Below the pieces are notes generated by a model that was given only the letters and a program-made list of their open reading frames with translations, did not search any database and was not told the DNA's origin. 22,669 nucleotides of DNA from Deltaproteobacteria bacterium (GTDB taxonomy: Bacteria > Desulfobacterota > Desulfobacteria > Desulfobacterales > JAFDDL01): the NCBI GenBank assembly GCA_019310865.1, contig JAFDDL010000065.1, positions 1-22,669 of the forward strand, written 5' to 3'. The first letter of the stretch is position 1. Each line of letters opens with the position of its first letter. Positions 1 to 8,399 of the stretch are shown piece by piece. The translations under genes and the position numbers were made by a program.

Positions 1-1
1 G

Positions 2-748
2 TTTCCTGAAATGGTCGTTATCGTTACCGCAGAGGAACGGATCGACTGGGTCATCGAATCCGGCGTTCAAATCATCGAGACGAGCGGTAGAAGCCCCGGT
101 CCCTATCGGCAACAGATCGTGGACGCCGGATTGATACACATTCATAAATGCGCCCGGGTTCGCGATGCGGTCAAAATGGACGGCCTTGGGCTGGATTTGA
201 TCTCTGTGGTGGGAACGGAATGTGGGGGGCATCCAAGCATGGAAGAAGTGACCACGCTGGCCCTTATTCCAACGGTATTGGATAAAATCACCACCCCGTT
301 GATCGCCGGTGGTGGCTTTGCCGACGGCAAAGGATTGATGGCTGCCCTGGCCCTCGGCGCTTCCGCTGTGAACTTCGGCACCCGATTCCTAGCTACCCAG
401 GAATGCCCGGCCCATCCGAATATTAAACAATTGCTGGTTGACTCTTCTGAAACAGACACCGTACTGGTTATGAAAACATTGAACAATCCTGGCCGCGTAC
501 TGAAGACGCCGGGTGCGTTAAAAGTCATCGAGTTGGAATCGCAGGGGGCCGGTATAGAAGAACTGGCCCCTTACATCAGCGGAAAAACAGCTTTGATTGG
601 ATGGCAGACCGGTGAAATTGACAAAGGACTATATGATGCCGGTCAGGTTATGGGTCGGATTAATGACATTCCCACAGTTGCAGAGCTGATTGACCGAATC
701 GTCGGTGAGGCCGTGGTAGTTAAGAAAAATCTGGATGCGCTATTCTAA
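2..748 (+). CDS. Nitronate monooxygenase / NAD(P)H-dependent flavin oxidoreductase family, 5' truncated by window edge
   Basis: The frame is open to the window edge (Phe-Pro-Glu precede the first Met), so the N-terminal part of the FMN barrel is missing and about 249 residues remain. Visible family signatures are GTECGGHPS, whose His matches the catalytic His position of nitronate monooxygenases, then AGGGFADG and LGASAVNFGTRF, which form the FMN phosphate-binding part of the TIM barrel. Members oxidise nitronates or act as flavin-dependent reductases; the related FabK is an enoyl-ACP reductase, so a lipid-related role is possible. The next gene, a 3-hydroxyacyl-CoA dehydrogenase, starts 32 bases downstream on the same strand and suggests an operon in acyl-CoA metabolism. 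Family assignment is firm; the substrate is not. Confidence 0.85.
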   Translation, partial: FPEMVVIVTAEERIDWVIESGVQIIETSGRSPGPYRQQIVDAGLIHIHKCARVRDAVKMDGLGLDLISVVGTECGGHPSMEEVTTLALIPTVLDKITTPLIAGGGFADGKGLMAALALGASAVNFGTRFLATQECPAHPNIKQLLVDSSETDTVLVMKTLNNPGRVLKTPGALKVIELESQGAGIEELAPYISGKTALIGWQTGEIDKGLYDAGQVMGRINDIPTVAELIDRIVGEAVVVKKNLDALF

Positions 749-780
749 ACATTTTGGTGTTCAGTAAAAGGATTTAGATC

Positions 781-1551
781 ATGAAACCGGACGATATTAA
801 ATGCATTGGTATTCTGGGTGCCGGCGTGATGGGAGGCGGCATCGCCCAGACAGCTGTTCTTGCCGGCCATGAGGTCATTGTGCGCGATTTGACGGAAGAA
901 ATTTGTGAAAAATCAAAAGATGTCATCATCAACAGCCGCTTTGGCTTGAAAACGGGAGTCGCGCGCGGAAAACACACACAAGAAGAGATGGACAAGGCGC
1001 TTTCCCTTTTGCGTTTCACAACAAACGCCAGGGACCTCAAAGATTGTGATTTACTTATCGAAGCCATCGGCGGCGGTGAAAACGGCGCCATTGAGAATAA
1101 ACCACTAAAACAAAAGATTTTTGCTGAAATGGATAAGCTCATTAAAAAAGATGCCATTTTCGCAAGCAACACTTCGTATTTTACCATCGCCGATCTTGCC
1201 AAGGTTACTGAACGTAGGATCAAATTCATCGGGATGCATTTTTCCAGTCCGGCGAATATCATGAAGCTTGTAGAGGTTATCAGCACCGAGGATACATCGG
1301 CTGAAGTGAAACAACTGATCATGGATCTATGCGTCGCCTGGGGCAAGACGCCTGTTGCGCTCAAAGATGTACCGGGAGACAAAGGTTTCATCGGTAATCG
1401 CATCATGCGCGCGGTGAGACGAGAGGCGTTTAAAATCATCGAAGAAGGCGTCGCAACCGCTGAAGATATCAATACCGTGATGACGCAAGGTTTCCGCTGG
1501 CCGGTCGGTCCTTTTCCAAAAGGTCCAAGTGCAAGAACGGGCTGGAAATAA
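781..1551 (+). CDS. 3-hydroxyacyl-CoA dehydrogenase, short C-terminus
   Basis: This is an NAD-dependent dehydrogenase of the beta-oxidation type (3-hydroxyacyl-CoA to 3-ketoacyl-CoA). The N-terminal Rossmann motif GAGVMGGG is at residues 13-20. The catalytic His153 lies in GMHFSSP with Glu165 exactly 12 residues later, followed by GFIGNRI with Asn206. The protein is 256 residues, whereas the family usually has about 280-320. Only about 55 residues of the helical C-terminal domain are present, and the chain ends soon after GFRWPVGPF. Either this is a short subfamily or the C-terminus was lost by frameshift; the two readings are not separable here. The start ATG follows the upstream flavoprotein by 32 bases, so co-transcription is likely. 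Confidence 0.85.
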   Translation: MKPDDIKCIGILGAGVMGGGIAQTAVLAGHEVIVRDLTEEICEKSKDVIINSRFGLKTGVARGKHTQEEMDKALSLLRFTTNARDLKDCDLLIEAIGGGENGAIENKPLKQKIFAEMDKLIKKDAIFASNTSYFTIADLAKVTERRIKFIGMHFSSPANIMKLVEVISTEDTSAEVKQLIMDLCVAWGKTPVALKDVPGDKGFIGNRIMRAVRREAFKIIEEGVATAEDINTVMTQGFRWPVGPFPKGPSARTGWK

Positions 1552-1974
1552 AGCACCACGTGGAGAATGTGAAAAAATCATCCAACTTCTCACCCAGGGT
1601 TGATAAAGCATCGTAAACCTCGGTGTGCTGGTTTTTATCATCACTGACAGTTAGCCAGCACCGAAGAAGGATCGAGCTGATATGAGAGTTTCCCCACCAA
1701 CTCCGGGCTTGATAAGACTCTGGGGGTGAAAATGACCAGATTGACTGAAATCCGGCCCGAAAAAAGAAAAGTCGTTATTATCTCTTGTAAAAACAACCGA
1801 TGACCTATTATCACCTCCTTTTTAAGCAACCGCACACCATTTTGCAAGGTCCGTATTGATAATTCAGGGAGAAGGTGTTAAAGCCTCTTTTTCCCAAAAG
1901 TCAGTTGGTGATAATATATCACCGTATTTACAAAACAGAGCCTTTGGCAAACGATTTGCGGATGTATACAACTT
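1552..1974. other. Intergenic stretch, no convincing gene
   Basis: No convincing reading frame is present. Positions 1621-1631 and 1655-1663 form an imperfect inverted repeat (TGCTGG against CCAGCA with a two-base bulge and a long loop), which could be a weak terminator for the dehydrogenase gene. A short palindrome lies at 1907-1923. The minus strand carries a very strong Shine-Dalgarno-like match near 1809-1820, but no start codon follows at a usable distance. Confidence 0.5.
1907..1923. promoter_or_regulatory. Palindrome GGTGAT-N5-ATCACC upstream of the MATE gene
   Basis: Six-base arms GGTGAT and ATCACC are separated by AATAT, about 52 bases before the MATE start. The size and place would suit a TetR- or MarR-type operator, regulators that often control drug exporters, but no such regulator gene is next to it. 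The operator role is inferred from symmetry alone. Confidence 0.3.
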
Positions 1975-3378
1975 ATGTCACCCACGGAAAAACGTCGATT
2001 TTATAAAACGCTGTTCCAGCTTGCTGTTCCGATAACGATTCAAAACACCATCACATCGTCTCTGAACCTCGTTGATACCATCATGATCGGCCAGTTAGGG
2101 GCGACGGAAGTGGCCGCCGTCGGGCTGGCCAATAGGCTGTTTTTTATCTTTATTCTCGTTTCCTTTGCCATCAGCAGCGGCACGGCTGTTTTCACGGCCC
2201 AATATTGGGGCAAAAAGGATGTGGCAGAAATCGGCAAGGTGATGGGAATCGCACTGATCTTCAATGGGGTGATTGCCGTGTTGTTCTCGATTGCCGCCCT
2301 CATCGATCCCGCCAAGGTCATGGCGGTGTTTACCACGGATGCCCAGGTGATTCACCAGGGGAGTCTCTATCTGGCGATTACGGCATTCAGTTTTCTGCCC
2401 ACGGCGATCACCATGCTCTATTCGTTTGTACTGAGAAGTACGGGAAACGTGACCATCCCCATGTATGCGAGCACGAGCGCCCTGGTGTTAAATACGGTTT
2501 TGAATTATTGCATGATTTTCGGTCATTTCGGGTTTCCGGCGCTGGGGGTAAAAGGCGCTGCCATTGCCACGCTGATCGCCCGGTTCATCGAAATGGCATT
2601 CATTGTCTCCGTCACGTATTTGAAACGTCTCCCGGCGGTACGATGGCGTGATTTCCTTTCAGTGCCCACGGGCCTGATCAAAACCTTTTTAATCACAACG
2701 GCACCGATCCTTGCAAATGAATTCATCTGGGTGATGGGAAATACCACCTATTCCATTGTATTCGGCAGAATGGGAACCGCTGAAATTGCAGCGGTGAACA
2801 TCATCAAGCCCATTGAGGAAATATCCTTCAGTCTATTTTTCGGCTTGGCCAGTGCCGCTTCCGTCATGATCGGCAACCAGATCGGTGCCGGCAATGAAGA
2901 TATCGCCCATGCCTATGCAAAACGATTTTCCATTATCGGTCCGGTGGGGGCCGTCGTTGCCGGATGCCTGATTGCCTTAAACGCGCACCATGTGATTCAC
3001 CTATTTCGGGTTCCTCGGGAGGTACTCGACTTTTCCATAAATATGATTTTCATCCTGAGTGTCGTGCTTTGGATCCGAATATTCAACATAATCTCTATTG
3101 TCGGGGTGTTCCGGGGCGGCGGCGATACAAGATACTCACTGTATATAGAAGCGTTGAGCGTGTGGGTCGTGGGTGTACCGTTGGCGTTCCTGGGCGGATT
3201 TTTCTGGAAATTGCCGGTCTATTGGGTGTTTGCCCTGATCAATCTCGAAGAGGTGTTCAAAATGATCATGAGCCTCTACCGCCTCTATTCGAAAAAGTGG
3301 ATTCATAATCTGGTGGGAGGAACAACGCCCCCGAAAGCAATGAAGTATGAAAAGGGAAAAGACAGTAACCCGATATGA
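1975..3378 (+). CDS. MATE family efflux transporter
   Basis: The 467-residue product has the length and the roughly twelve hydrophobic segments of the multidrug and toxic compound extrusion family. These carriers expel cationic drugs, dyes or metabolites from the cytoplasm using Na+ or H+ gradients. Family-like features are the N-terminal LFQLAVPITIQN segment, LVDTIMIGQLG in the first helices, and a related repeat in the second half around SAASVMIGNQIGAGN, reflecting the two-fold internal symmetry. A charged tail rich in Lys, Pro and Glu closes the protein. No clear Shine-Dalgarno sequence precedes the ATG at 1975. The gene is isolated: 423 bases from the upstream dehydrogenase and 138 bases from the downstream regulator, which has its own promoter. 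Substrate is unknown. Confidence 0.93.
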   Translation: MSPTEKRRFYKTLFQLAVPITIQNTITSSLNLVDTIMIGQLGATEVAAVGLANRLFFIFILVSFAISSGTAVFTAQYWGKKDVAEIGKVMGIALIFNGVIAVLFSIAALIDPAKVMAVFTTDAQVIHQGSLYLAITAFSFLPTAITMLYSFVLRSTGNVTIPMYASTSALVLNTVLNYCMIFGHFGFPALGVKGAAIATLIARFIEMAFIVSVTYLKRLPAVRWRDFLSVPTGLIKTFLITTAPILANEFIWVMGNTTYSIVFGRMGTAEIAAVNIIKPIEEISFSLFFGLASAASVMIGNQIGAGNEDIAHAYAKRFSIIGPVGAVVAGCLIALNAHHVIHLFRVPREVLDFSINMIFILSVVLWIRIFNIISIVGVFRGGGDTRYSLYIEALSVWVVGVPLAFLGGFFWKLPVYWVFALINLEEVFKMIMSLYRLYSKKWIHNLVGGTTPPKAMKYEKGKDSNPI

Positions 3379-3450
3379 ATGAAAACCCGATTCCTCTTTA
3401 AGTAAACAGCCGACCGATCGTTAAAAACCAGATAGGCAGCAAGTCTTCTG

Positions 3451-3501
3451 TTGACAAAGACAGATTCGATTAATATATTCACATATATTGATATGTAAAT
3501 A
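3451..3501 (+). promoter_or_regulatory. Sigma-70-type promoter overlapped by a palindromic ArsR/SmtB-type operator
   Basis: TTGACA at 3451-3456 and TATATT at 3474-3479 are separated by exactly 17 bases. An imperfect inverted repeat, TATTCACATAT (3476-3486) and ATATGTAAATA (3491-3501), has 10 of 11 positions matching around a 4-base centre. It starts inside the -10 box and covers the expected transcription start. A metal-free sensor bound here would block RNA polymerase, as known for SmtB/ZiaR/CadC operators. The arrangement is read directly from sequence; binding by the next gene's product is inferred. Confidence 0.75.
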
Positions 3502-3516
3502 CGAGTAGGTAAAACA

Positions 3517-3891
3517 ATGGTAAGAATAAGCGCTAAAAACACACTTGAAGTTTGTGAAACCAAGGGTATCCACGATGACATTGTTGATACGGTGAAAAGA
3601 AAGCTTCCCGACTCCAATAGATTATTGGACCTGGCCTACTTTTTCAAGCTTTTCGGTGACAGCACCAGAATCAGCATCCTATGGGCGCTAAGTGAATCTG
3701 AAATGTGCGTCTGTGATCTATGTGCCCTATTGAAAATGAAGCAACCAACCGTTTCCCATCAGCTCAAAAATCTGAAACTATCCAGAATCGTCAAATCAAG
3801 AAGAGACGGTAAAGTCATATACTACTCGTTGGACGATGATCATATCCGCAAGCTGCTTGATTTGGGTATGGAACACATTCAGGAACTATAA
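3517..3891 (+). CDS. ArsR/SmtB-family metal sensor repressor (ZiaR/CadC-like, Zn/Cd/Pb)
   Basis: This 124-residue winged-helix repressor has the typical core: LFGDSTRISIL, then helix alpha-3 with C64-V-C66-D, and the recognition helix QPTVSHQLKNLK. Two metal sites can be read. The alpha-5 site Asp107-x-His109-x10-His120-x2-Glu123 matches the spacing of the SmtB zinc site exactly. The alpha-3N-type site is suggested by Cys64 and Cys66 plus the N-terminal Cys13 and His19, as in CadC and ZiaR; Cys69 is an extra thiol. Metal binding would release the operator overlapping its own promoter at 3474-3501 and derepress the downstream ATPase and ZIP genes. The next start codon is 19 bases away. Sensing of Zn, Cd or Pb is inferred from site type and context. 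Confidence 0.93.
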   Translation: MVRISAKNTLEVCETKGIHDDIVDTVKRKLPDSNRLLDLAYFFKLFGDSTRISILWALSESEMCVCDLCALLKMKQPTVSHQLKNLKLSRIVKSRRDGKVIYYSLDDDHIRKLLDLGMEHIQEL

Positions 3892-3910
3892 AAAATAAGG
3901 GTCCTTGAAA

Positions 3911-6061
3911 ATGAATAAGACCATGACCGAAAAATATTTTGTTAAAAACATTGATTGTGCAAATTGTGCGGCAAAGATCGAAAATGGACTGAGAAAATTG
4001 GCCGGCGTGGATTTTGTGTCCCTTAATTTTGCCACCCAGACATTGCATGTAAAAACATCCAATCTTATCCAAATCATCGAACACGTCAAAAAAATAGAAC
4101 CGACCGTCCATCTGGTACCGCAGCATCACCAGGCTTCTTCTGAAGAACAAATTCATCAGCCGACAGGCTACGGGTTAAAGAAAGAAATAACCGTACTGGC
4201 CGCCGCATTTGTTTTGTTTTCCGTGGAATTGTTCTTCGAGAATTGGATTCACCAGCAGCCCTTCACATATCTCGAACTAATCATCGTACTGACCGCCTAT
4301 CTTCTGGCTGGTTGGAAAGTGATTTTCGTAGCGCTTCGCACAATACGCAGCGGAACGTTTTTCGATGAAAACGTTCTCATGGTGATTGCCACAGGGGGTG
4401 CAATCGCGATTCATGCCTATTCAGAAGCCATCGGCGTCATGATCTTTTTCAAAGTCGGTGAGCTGCTTCAGGAGCTTGCGCTTTCCCGATCACGCCGTTC
4501 GATCCGCGGGCTTTTGGCGACAAAACCGAACAAGGCATTTTTGCAGACCACCGAAGGTTTCCGTGAAGTCACACCCGAATCGGTCAATGTCGGGGACTTC
4601 ATTTTGGTAAAGCCTGGCGAAAAGATCCCGCTGGATGGCGAAGTCGTTGAAGGGGCCTCCCAAATTGACACCTCCGTGCTCACCGGTGAGTCCATACCGG
4701 TTTTGGCCAAGTCCGGTGATACGGTAATGGCCGGTGAGATATGCAAGACCGGTGCGTTGACCGTGAAGGTTACCCGACCGTTCAATGAATCTTCCATCGC
4801 CAAGGTGATGGATCTGGTTGAAAATGCCGTTGCAAGAAAGGCCAAAACCGAAAAATTCATTACGACTTTCGCCCGATATTACACCCCTGCCGTGGTGTTG
4901 ATCGCAGCATGTATTGCCTTTATTCCACCCGTTGTAATCGGAGCGTCATTTCAAACCTGGATTTATCGAGCACTGGTTATACTGGTTATCTCCTGCCCCT
5001 GTGCGCTGGTAATCAGCATCCCATTGGGTTATTTCGGCGGGATCGGTAGAGCATCGCGACGCGGTATCCTGGTCAAAGGTTCCAATTTCATCGACGCATT
5101 GGCGGCCGTTAAAACCGTGGTGTTTGACAAAACCGGAACACTGACAAAGGGCGTTTTTCACGTCAAAGAAGTTGTGAATCTGAATGGCTTTTCAAAGGAG
5201 CAGGTTCTAGAATTTGCCGCCGCTGCAGAATATCAGTCTAATCACCCGATCGCCACCTCGATCCTCAAAACGTTTGAACAACAAGGCGGGAATATCGATG
5301 GATCCAAGGTGTCTGATCATACCGATTATTTGGGAAAGGGTGTGACGGTTTATTACGATTCCCATAAGATCCTGGTTGGAAATGATCATTTTCTGCACTT
5401 GCGATCCATTGATCACCATAAATGCAAATTTGATACGACAGTGGCACATGTTGCCGTAGACGGAAAATATGCCGGTTACATTACAATCGGTGATGAATTA
5501 AAGCCGGGTGCGGCTGAGGCGATTCGCTTGATAAAGGCCCTTGGCATCGGTCATGTAGCGATGTTGACCGGAGATAATGCCTGTGCAGCTGAAGCCGTAG
5601 CAAAAAAGCTTGACCTTGACAGCTTCTACGCCGATCTGTTACCTGAGAATAAAGTCGAAATTTTTGAAAAACTGAGCGAAAACAGCAAAAATAAAGGTAG
5701 AACCGCGTTTGTAGGAGATGGCGTAAATGACGCACCCGTAATCGCTCGGGCGGATGTAGGCGTGGCGATGGGGGCCTTCGGGAGTGATGCCGCCATCGAG
5801 ACGGCCGACGTGGTTCTAATGACCGATTCGCCGGAAAAAATGGCAGAAGCCATTGCCATTTCAAAACTGACAAGGCGTATTGTTTGGCAGAATATCATCC
5901 TGGCGTTTGCCGTCAAAGGGATTTTCCTCGTGTTTGGCGCCATTGGGCATGCAACCATGTGGGAGGCGGTGTTTGCAGACATGGGTACGGCTCTGCTTGC
6001 TGTCGCCAATTCTACAAGGATCCTGGGCAAGAAAAAAGAGAGCGAAATGGGAGTAAGTTAA
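3911..6061 (+). CDS. zntA: P1B-2-type Zn2+/Cd2+/Pb2+ exporting ATPase
   Basis: Heavy-metal efflux ATPase of the inner membrane, 716 residues from the ATG at 3911 (a TTG six bases earlier is possible, but the TAAGGG at 3896-3901 fits the ATG better). Domains in order: N-terminal HMA domain with Cys16-x2-Cys19, two leading helices, actuator loop with TGES, the SCPCALV metal-passage motif with Cys362-Pro-Cys364, phosphorylation motif DKTGTLT with Asp406, nucleotide-binding region with NHPIA, hinge motif GDGVNDAP from residue 602, and final helices. CPC together with Lys in AFAVKGIF and Asp in FADMGTALL is the signature of the Zn/Cd/Pb subgroup rather than Cu or Ag pumps. It follows the metal sensor by 19 bases and precedes a ZIP gene, giving a complete metal-responsive operon. 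Confidence 0.95.
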   Translation: MNKTMTEKYFVKNIDCANCAAKIENGLRKLAGVDFVSLNFATQTLHVKTSNLIQIIEHVKKIEPTVHLVPQHHQASSEEQIHQPTGYGLKKEITVLAAAFVLFSVELFFENWIHQQPFTYLELIIVLTAYLLAGWKVIFVALRTIRSGTFFDENVLMVIATGGAIAIHAYSEAIGVMIFFKVGELLQELALSRSRRSIRGLLATKPNKAFLQTTEGFREVTPESVNVGDFILVKPGEKIPLDGEVVEGASQIDTSVLTGESIPVLAKSGDTVMAGEICKTGALTVKVTRPFNESSIAKVMDLVENAVARKAKTEKFITTFARYYTPAVVLIAACIAFIPPVVIGASFQTWIYRALVILVISCPCALVISIPLGYFGGIGRASRRGILVKGSNFIDALAAVKTVVFDKTGTLTKGVFHVKEVVNLNGFSKEQVLEFAAAAEYQSNHPIATSILKTFEQQGGNIDGSKVSDHTDYLGKGVTVYYDSHKILVGNDHFLHLRSIDHHKCKFDTTVAHVAVDGKYAGYITIGDELKPGAAEAIRLIKALGIGHVAMLTGDNACAAEAVAKKLDLDSFYADLLPENKVEIFEKLSENSKNKGRTAFVGDGVNDAPVIARADVGVAMGAFGSDAAIETADVVLMTDSPEKMAEAIAISKLTRRIVWQNIILAFAVKGIFLVFGAIGHATMWEAVFADMGTALLAVANSTRILGKKKESEMGVS

Positions 6062-6101
6062 TTTTCCTGTGGCAACTGTGATTGTTGAAAGGGGGATTGT
6101 T

Positions 6102-6914
6102 ATGTTTGAATATTTTTCCGGCTTGCATCCAATTAATCAGGCGCTTGTTGCGACGCTGTTTACCTGGTTCGTTACGGCTTTGGGTTCAGGTTTGGTATTT
6201 TTCTTTAAAAATATCAAACGCAATATGTTAGACGCGATGCTGGGTTTTGCTGCAGGGGTAATGATAGCAGCTTCATATTGGTCCTTGCTTGCACCGGCAA
6301 TTGAGATGGCTGAGGGATCAAATTTGCCGGCCTGGGTCCCGGCAACTTCAGGTTTCCTTTTGGGCGGCGCGTTTCTTTGGATTGTAGATAAGCTCCTGCC
6401 TCATTTGCATCCGGGATTCAATATAGATGAAGCAGAAGGCGTCAGTACCAGTTGGCGCAGAAGCATTTTGCTGGTTTTGGCCATTACAATTCATAATATA
6501 CCCGAAGGGTTGGCAGTCGGCGTGGCGTTTGGTGCATTAGCAGCCGATTTGCCGGCAGCGTCACTTGGCGCAGCTATCGCATTGGCTCTCGGCATCGGGA
6601 TACAAAATTTTCCTGAGGGCGCTGCTGTTTCGGTGCCGCTACGCAGAGAAGGCTTTTCAAGACTAAAAAGCTTCTGGTACGGTCAATTATCCGGGATTGT
6701 AGAACCCATCGCTGGTGTAATCGGCGCTGCTACCGTAATATTAATGCGGCCCATTCTTCCATATGCGCTTTCGTTTGCTGCGGGAGCCATGATTTATGTC
6801 GTAGTAGAAGAATTAATCCCGGAATCCCAGCTCGAAAAACACACAGATGTGGCCACTGTTGGGGCAATGCTGGGCTTTGCCGTCATGATGACGCTCGATG
6901 TCGCTTTAGGTTAA
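6102..6914 (+). CDS. ZIP family divalent metal transporter (GufA-like)
   Basis: Integral membrane carrier of 270 residues with about eight hydrophobic segments. The metal-binding helices carry HNIPEG (His131, Glu135) and QNFPEG (Gln168, Glu172), the paired motifs of ZIP transporters that move Zn2+ and related ions. The start is set at ATG 6102 because GAAAGGGGG ends six bases before it; an upstream GTG at 6069 lacks a ribosome site. It lies 40 bases after the efflux ATPase and probably shares its promoter. ZIP proteins normally import metal or equilibrate it, so pairing with an exporter under one metal-sensing repressor is unusual. The substrate may differ from that of the pump (for example Fe or Mn), or flux may run outward; sequence does not decide. 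Confidence 0.9.
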   Translation: MFEYFSGLHPINQALVATLFTWFVTALGSGLVFFFKNIKRNMLDAMLGFAAGVMIAASYWSLLAPAIEMAEGSNLPAWVPATSGFLLGGAFLWIVDKLLPHLHPGFNIDEAEGVSTSWRRSILLVLAITIHNIPEGLAVGVAFGALAADLPAASLGAAIALALGIGIQNFPEGAAVSVPLRREGFSRLKSFWYGQLSGIVEPIAGVIGAATVILMRPILPYALSFAAGAMIYVVVEELIPESQLEKHTDVATVGAMLGFAVMMTLDVALG

Positions 6915-6952
6915 CACTTGCGCTGCTTTCTTTCGATAAAGGGGGATTAAAA

Positions 6953-7009
6953 ATGGATCCAGTCAGTCCCGAGTTGCAAAGCTGTGGTCAAAACCAAAAC
7001 TCCGGATAG
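6953..7009 (+). other. Orphan gene start (18 codons) abutting the HPP repeat
   Basis: An ATG at 6953 is preceded by AAAGGGGGATT, nearly the same ribosome-binding leader as the ZIP gene uses. The frame reads MDPVSPELQSCGQNQNSG and stops at 7009. From 6981 onward it runs antisense into the 90-base repeat shared with 11828-11917. The simplest reading is the beginning of a lost gene cut off where the CBS-HPP segment now begins. It is too short to identify. Confidence 0.3.
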
Positions 7010-7070
7010 CGTCGACTTCTGGGGATATTGTTTACCGCCAACGCAACGATCAGCATGATGGCCGCACCGA
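6981..7070. repeat. 90-base direct repeat, copy 1 (HPP gene 3' end)
   Basis: Matches 11828-11917 at 85 of 90 positions with no gaps, in the same orientation. It covers the last 27 sense codons of the HPP gene, its stop codon, and seven bases beyond. Of the five differences, three are silent in the HPP frame and two change a residue (Ala/Thr, Met/Thr). This indicates descent from coding HPP sequence. Confidence 0.9.
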
Positions 7071-7536
7071 TCCCGGTGGGAACAAACACGTATAAGTACC
7101 CCAGATCGTGAATCCGCTGGCTGCCGATCACGGCAATCAATGCCGTGGCACCACCAGGCGGGTGAAGCGTTTTGGTGGCGTGCATGCAGGCGATGGCTGT
7201 GGCCACGGCTAAGGCAGAGGCAAGCCAGAGATTACCCGGAAGGACTTTATAGATGGCCACTCCGATGACTGCGGACAGGACATGCCCACCGATGAGGTTT
7301 CGTGGTTGTGCCAGGGGGCTCCGGATCGCACCATAGATCAGAACGGCTGACGCACCAAAGGAGCCGATGATCATGACCAAGTCGGTCTGTTCGAGAAGCC
7401 GGCTGTTCAAGTACGCCACCGGAGTGATACCCAGGAAAGCCCCTATCCATGACCAACAGATCTCGGATCGACTCACCGCAGGAGGACTCTTGGTCGTCCC
7501 CTTCATCTTTTTGAAATACGCAATTACCGGATGCAT
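6988..7536 (-). CDS. HPP family integral membrane protein
   Basis: A complete 182-residue HPP protein. It has the conserved N-terminal TTKSPP segment, WSWIGAFLGI at the start of the first membrane helix, SPLAQPRN at 73-80, and the name-giving HPPGGA at 125-130, and ends in NNIPRSRRYPEFWF. About four membrane helices are visible. Some cyanobacterial and plastid HPP proteins transport nitrite; that role here is inference, though the quinol NO reductase locus lies on the same strand nearby. It starts 32 bases after the stop of a CBS-domain gene, and HPP and CBS domains are often linked or fused, so the two likely act as transporter and regulatory partner. No strong Shine-Dalgarno precedes the ATG. 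The 3' end is duplicated at 11828-11917. Confidence 0.92.
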   Translation of the reverse strand: MHPVIAYFKKMKGTTKSPPAVSRSEICWSWIGAFLGITPVAYLNSRLLEQTDLVMIIGSFGASAVLIYGAIRSPLAQPRNLIGGHVLSAVIGVAIYKVLPGNLWLASALAVATAIACMHATKTLHPPGGATALIAVIGSQRIHDLGYLYVFVPTGIGAAIMLIVALAVNNIPRSRRYPEFWF

Positions 7537-7568
7537 TTGACCGCCATTTTTTTAATTGGGTTGCTGGT

Positions 7569-8177
7569 TTATCTGATACAGGTAGAGCGGACGATATCCT
7601 CCCGGGAGACGATACCCACCAGTTTGGTATCCGGATTGACAACCGGGACCCGATTGATATTGTTTTCCGAAAAAATCGTCCCGATTTCAGCGACAGTGGT
7701 ATTCGCCTGAATGGTAATCGCGGGTGTGGCCATAATATCTTCCGCTCTTTGTCCCTTGAGGGACAGCGCAACACAGCCTTTATTTTTCAAACATTGGGCC
7801 ACAACCCACATAAAGGACCGAGAATCGCTGTTTCCCATTTGAGCCAGAAAGTCTTTTTCGGATATCATCCCAACCACTTTTTCATGAACATCCACGACAG
7901 GGACGCCTGATATGCCATGGTCCGCCATGGCATCGGCCGTTTCCGTCAAGGGAGTATCACACTTCACAAACACCACTTGACGGGTCATGACATCGCTTGC
8001 CGTCATCGCACTGGCGAGTCGCATCGTCGCAAGATCATAGGCCAGCATGTAAATCTCCTTGAAATCACCCGGTGTGATATCGATATACCCGGGAATTTTT
8101 TTCATGGCCTTCAGTACGTCCTCATCAGAGATCGACAGCGGACAGGCTGCCATATTCGGGATGGATGGATGTATCAA
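7569..8177 (-). CDS. Tandem CBS-domain protein, partner of HPP
   Basis: A cytoplasmic 202-residue protein. The first segment, ISDEDVLKAMKKIPGYIDI, is typical of the linker found with HPP proteins. Two CBS domains follow: about residues 58-118 (ASDVMTRQVV to GMISEKDFLAQM) and about 140-200 (AEDIMATPAI to GIVSREDIVRS). CBS pairs bind adenosine nucleotides and gate transporters. The start is TTG at 8177 because GGAGGG ends seven bases before it; an internal ATG at 8153 lacks such a site. The frame stays open further upstream only because it reads through the inserted 158-bp foldback element, so that extension is not native. The gene precedes hpp by 32 bases. The element now separates the ribosome site from the ancestral leader. 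Confidence 0.88.
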   Translation of the reverse strand: MIHPSIPNMAACPLSISDEDVLKAMKKIPGYIDITPGDFKEIYMLAYDLATMRLASAMTASDVMTRQVVFVKCDTPLTETADAMADHGISGVPVVDVHEKVVGMISEKDFLAQMGNSDSRSFMWVVAQCLKNKGCVALSLKGQRAEDIMATPAITIQANTTVAEIGTIFSENNINRVPVVNPDTKLVGIVSREDIVRSTCIR

Positions 8178-8203
8178 TGTGATTCCCTCCAAATTGTTAG
8201 GTC

Positions 8204-8361
8204 GTGCCCATCCACAAATGTCCAATTTGCTCGATATCTGCGTTACACGAAAAATTTTATCCTCGGAGGTAAGCGAAGACTCCGATATCAACCATATGCC
8301 TGTGGTAAAATTTTTCGCAAGCCTTGATCTCAACCAAAGTTGCCTATTTCTGGATGGACAC
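8204..8361. mobile_element. 158-bp MITE-like foldback element with 6-bp target-site duplication
   Basis: The ends are GTGCCCATCCACAAAT and, inverted, GTGTCCATCCAGAAAT, matching at 14 of 16 positions. TAGGTC lies directly outside both ends (8198-8203 and 8362-8367). Inside, a perfect 12-base inverted repeat, CGAAAAATTTTA at 8248-8259 against 8306-8317, sits in exact register with the termini. A separate small hairpin TCGGAG/CTCCGA is nested at 8263-8285. No transposase is encoded, so movement would need one in trans. The homologous leader at 12013-12043 lacks the insert and has a single GGTC there. The transposase family is not identifiable from the ends alone. Confidence 0.8.
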
Positions 8362-8363
8362 TA

Positions 8364-8394
8364 GGTCTAAAAAGATTAATGAGATACGGAGGAC
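8364..8394. repeat. 31-base leader repeat, copy 1 (upstream of CBS gene)
   Basis: Matches 12013-12043 at 28 of 31 positions in the same orientation. On the minus strand it lies upstream of the CBS ribosome site, once the inserted foldback element is removed. It is probably the old 5' leader or promoter-proximal region of the CBS-HPP operon. It also contains CGGAGGAC, which resembles a plus-strand ribosome site, but no supported gene follows. Confidence 0.7.
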
Positions 8395-8399
8395 GGATG

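Noticed and set aside
1806..1822. Sequence resembling the 3' end of 16S rRNA (TCACCTCCTTT)
   Set aside because: Only about 11 bases match; nothing upstream resembles rRNA, and as a minus-strand ribosome site it has no start codon or gene after it.
8178..8333. N-terminal extension of the CBS protein by about 52 residues
   Set aside because: Nearly all of it is translation of the inserted foldback element; a ribosome site fits the TTG at 8177.
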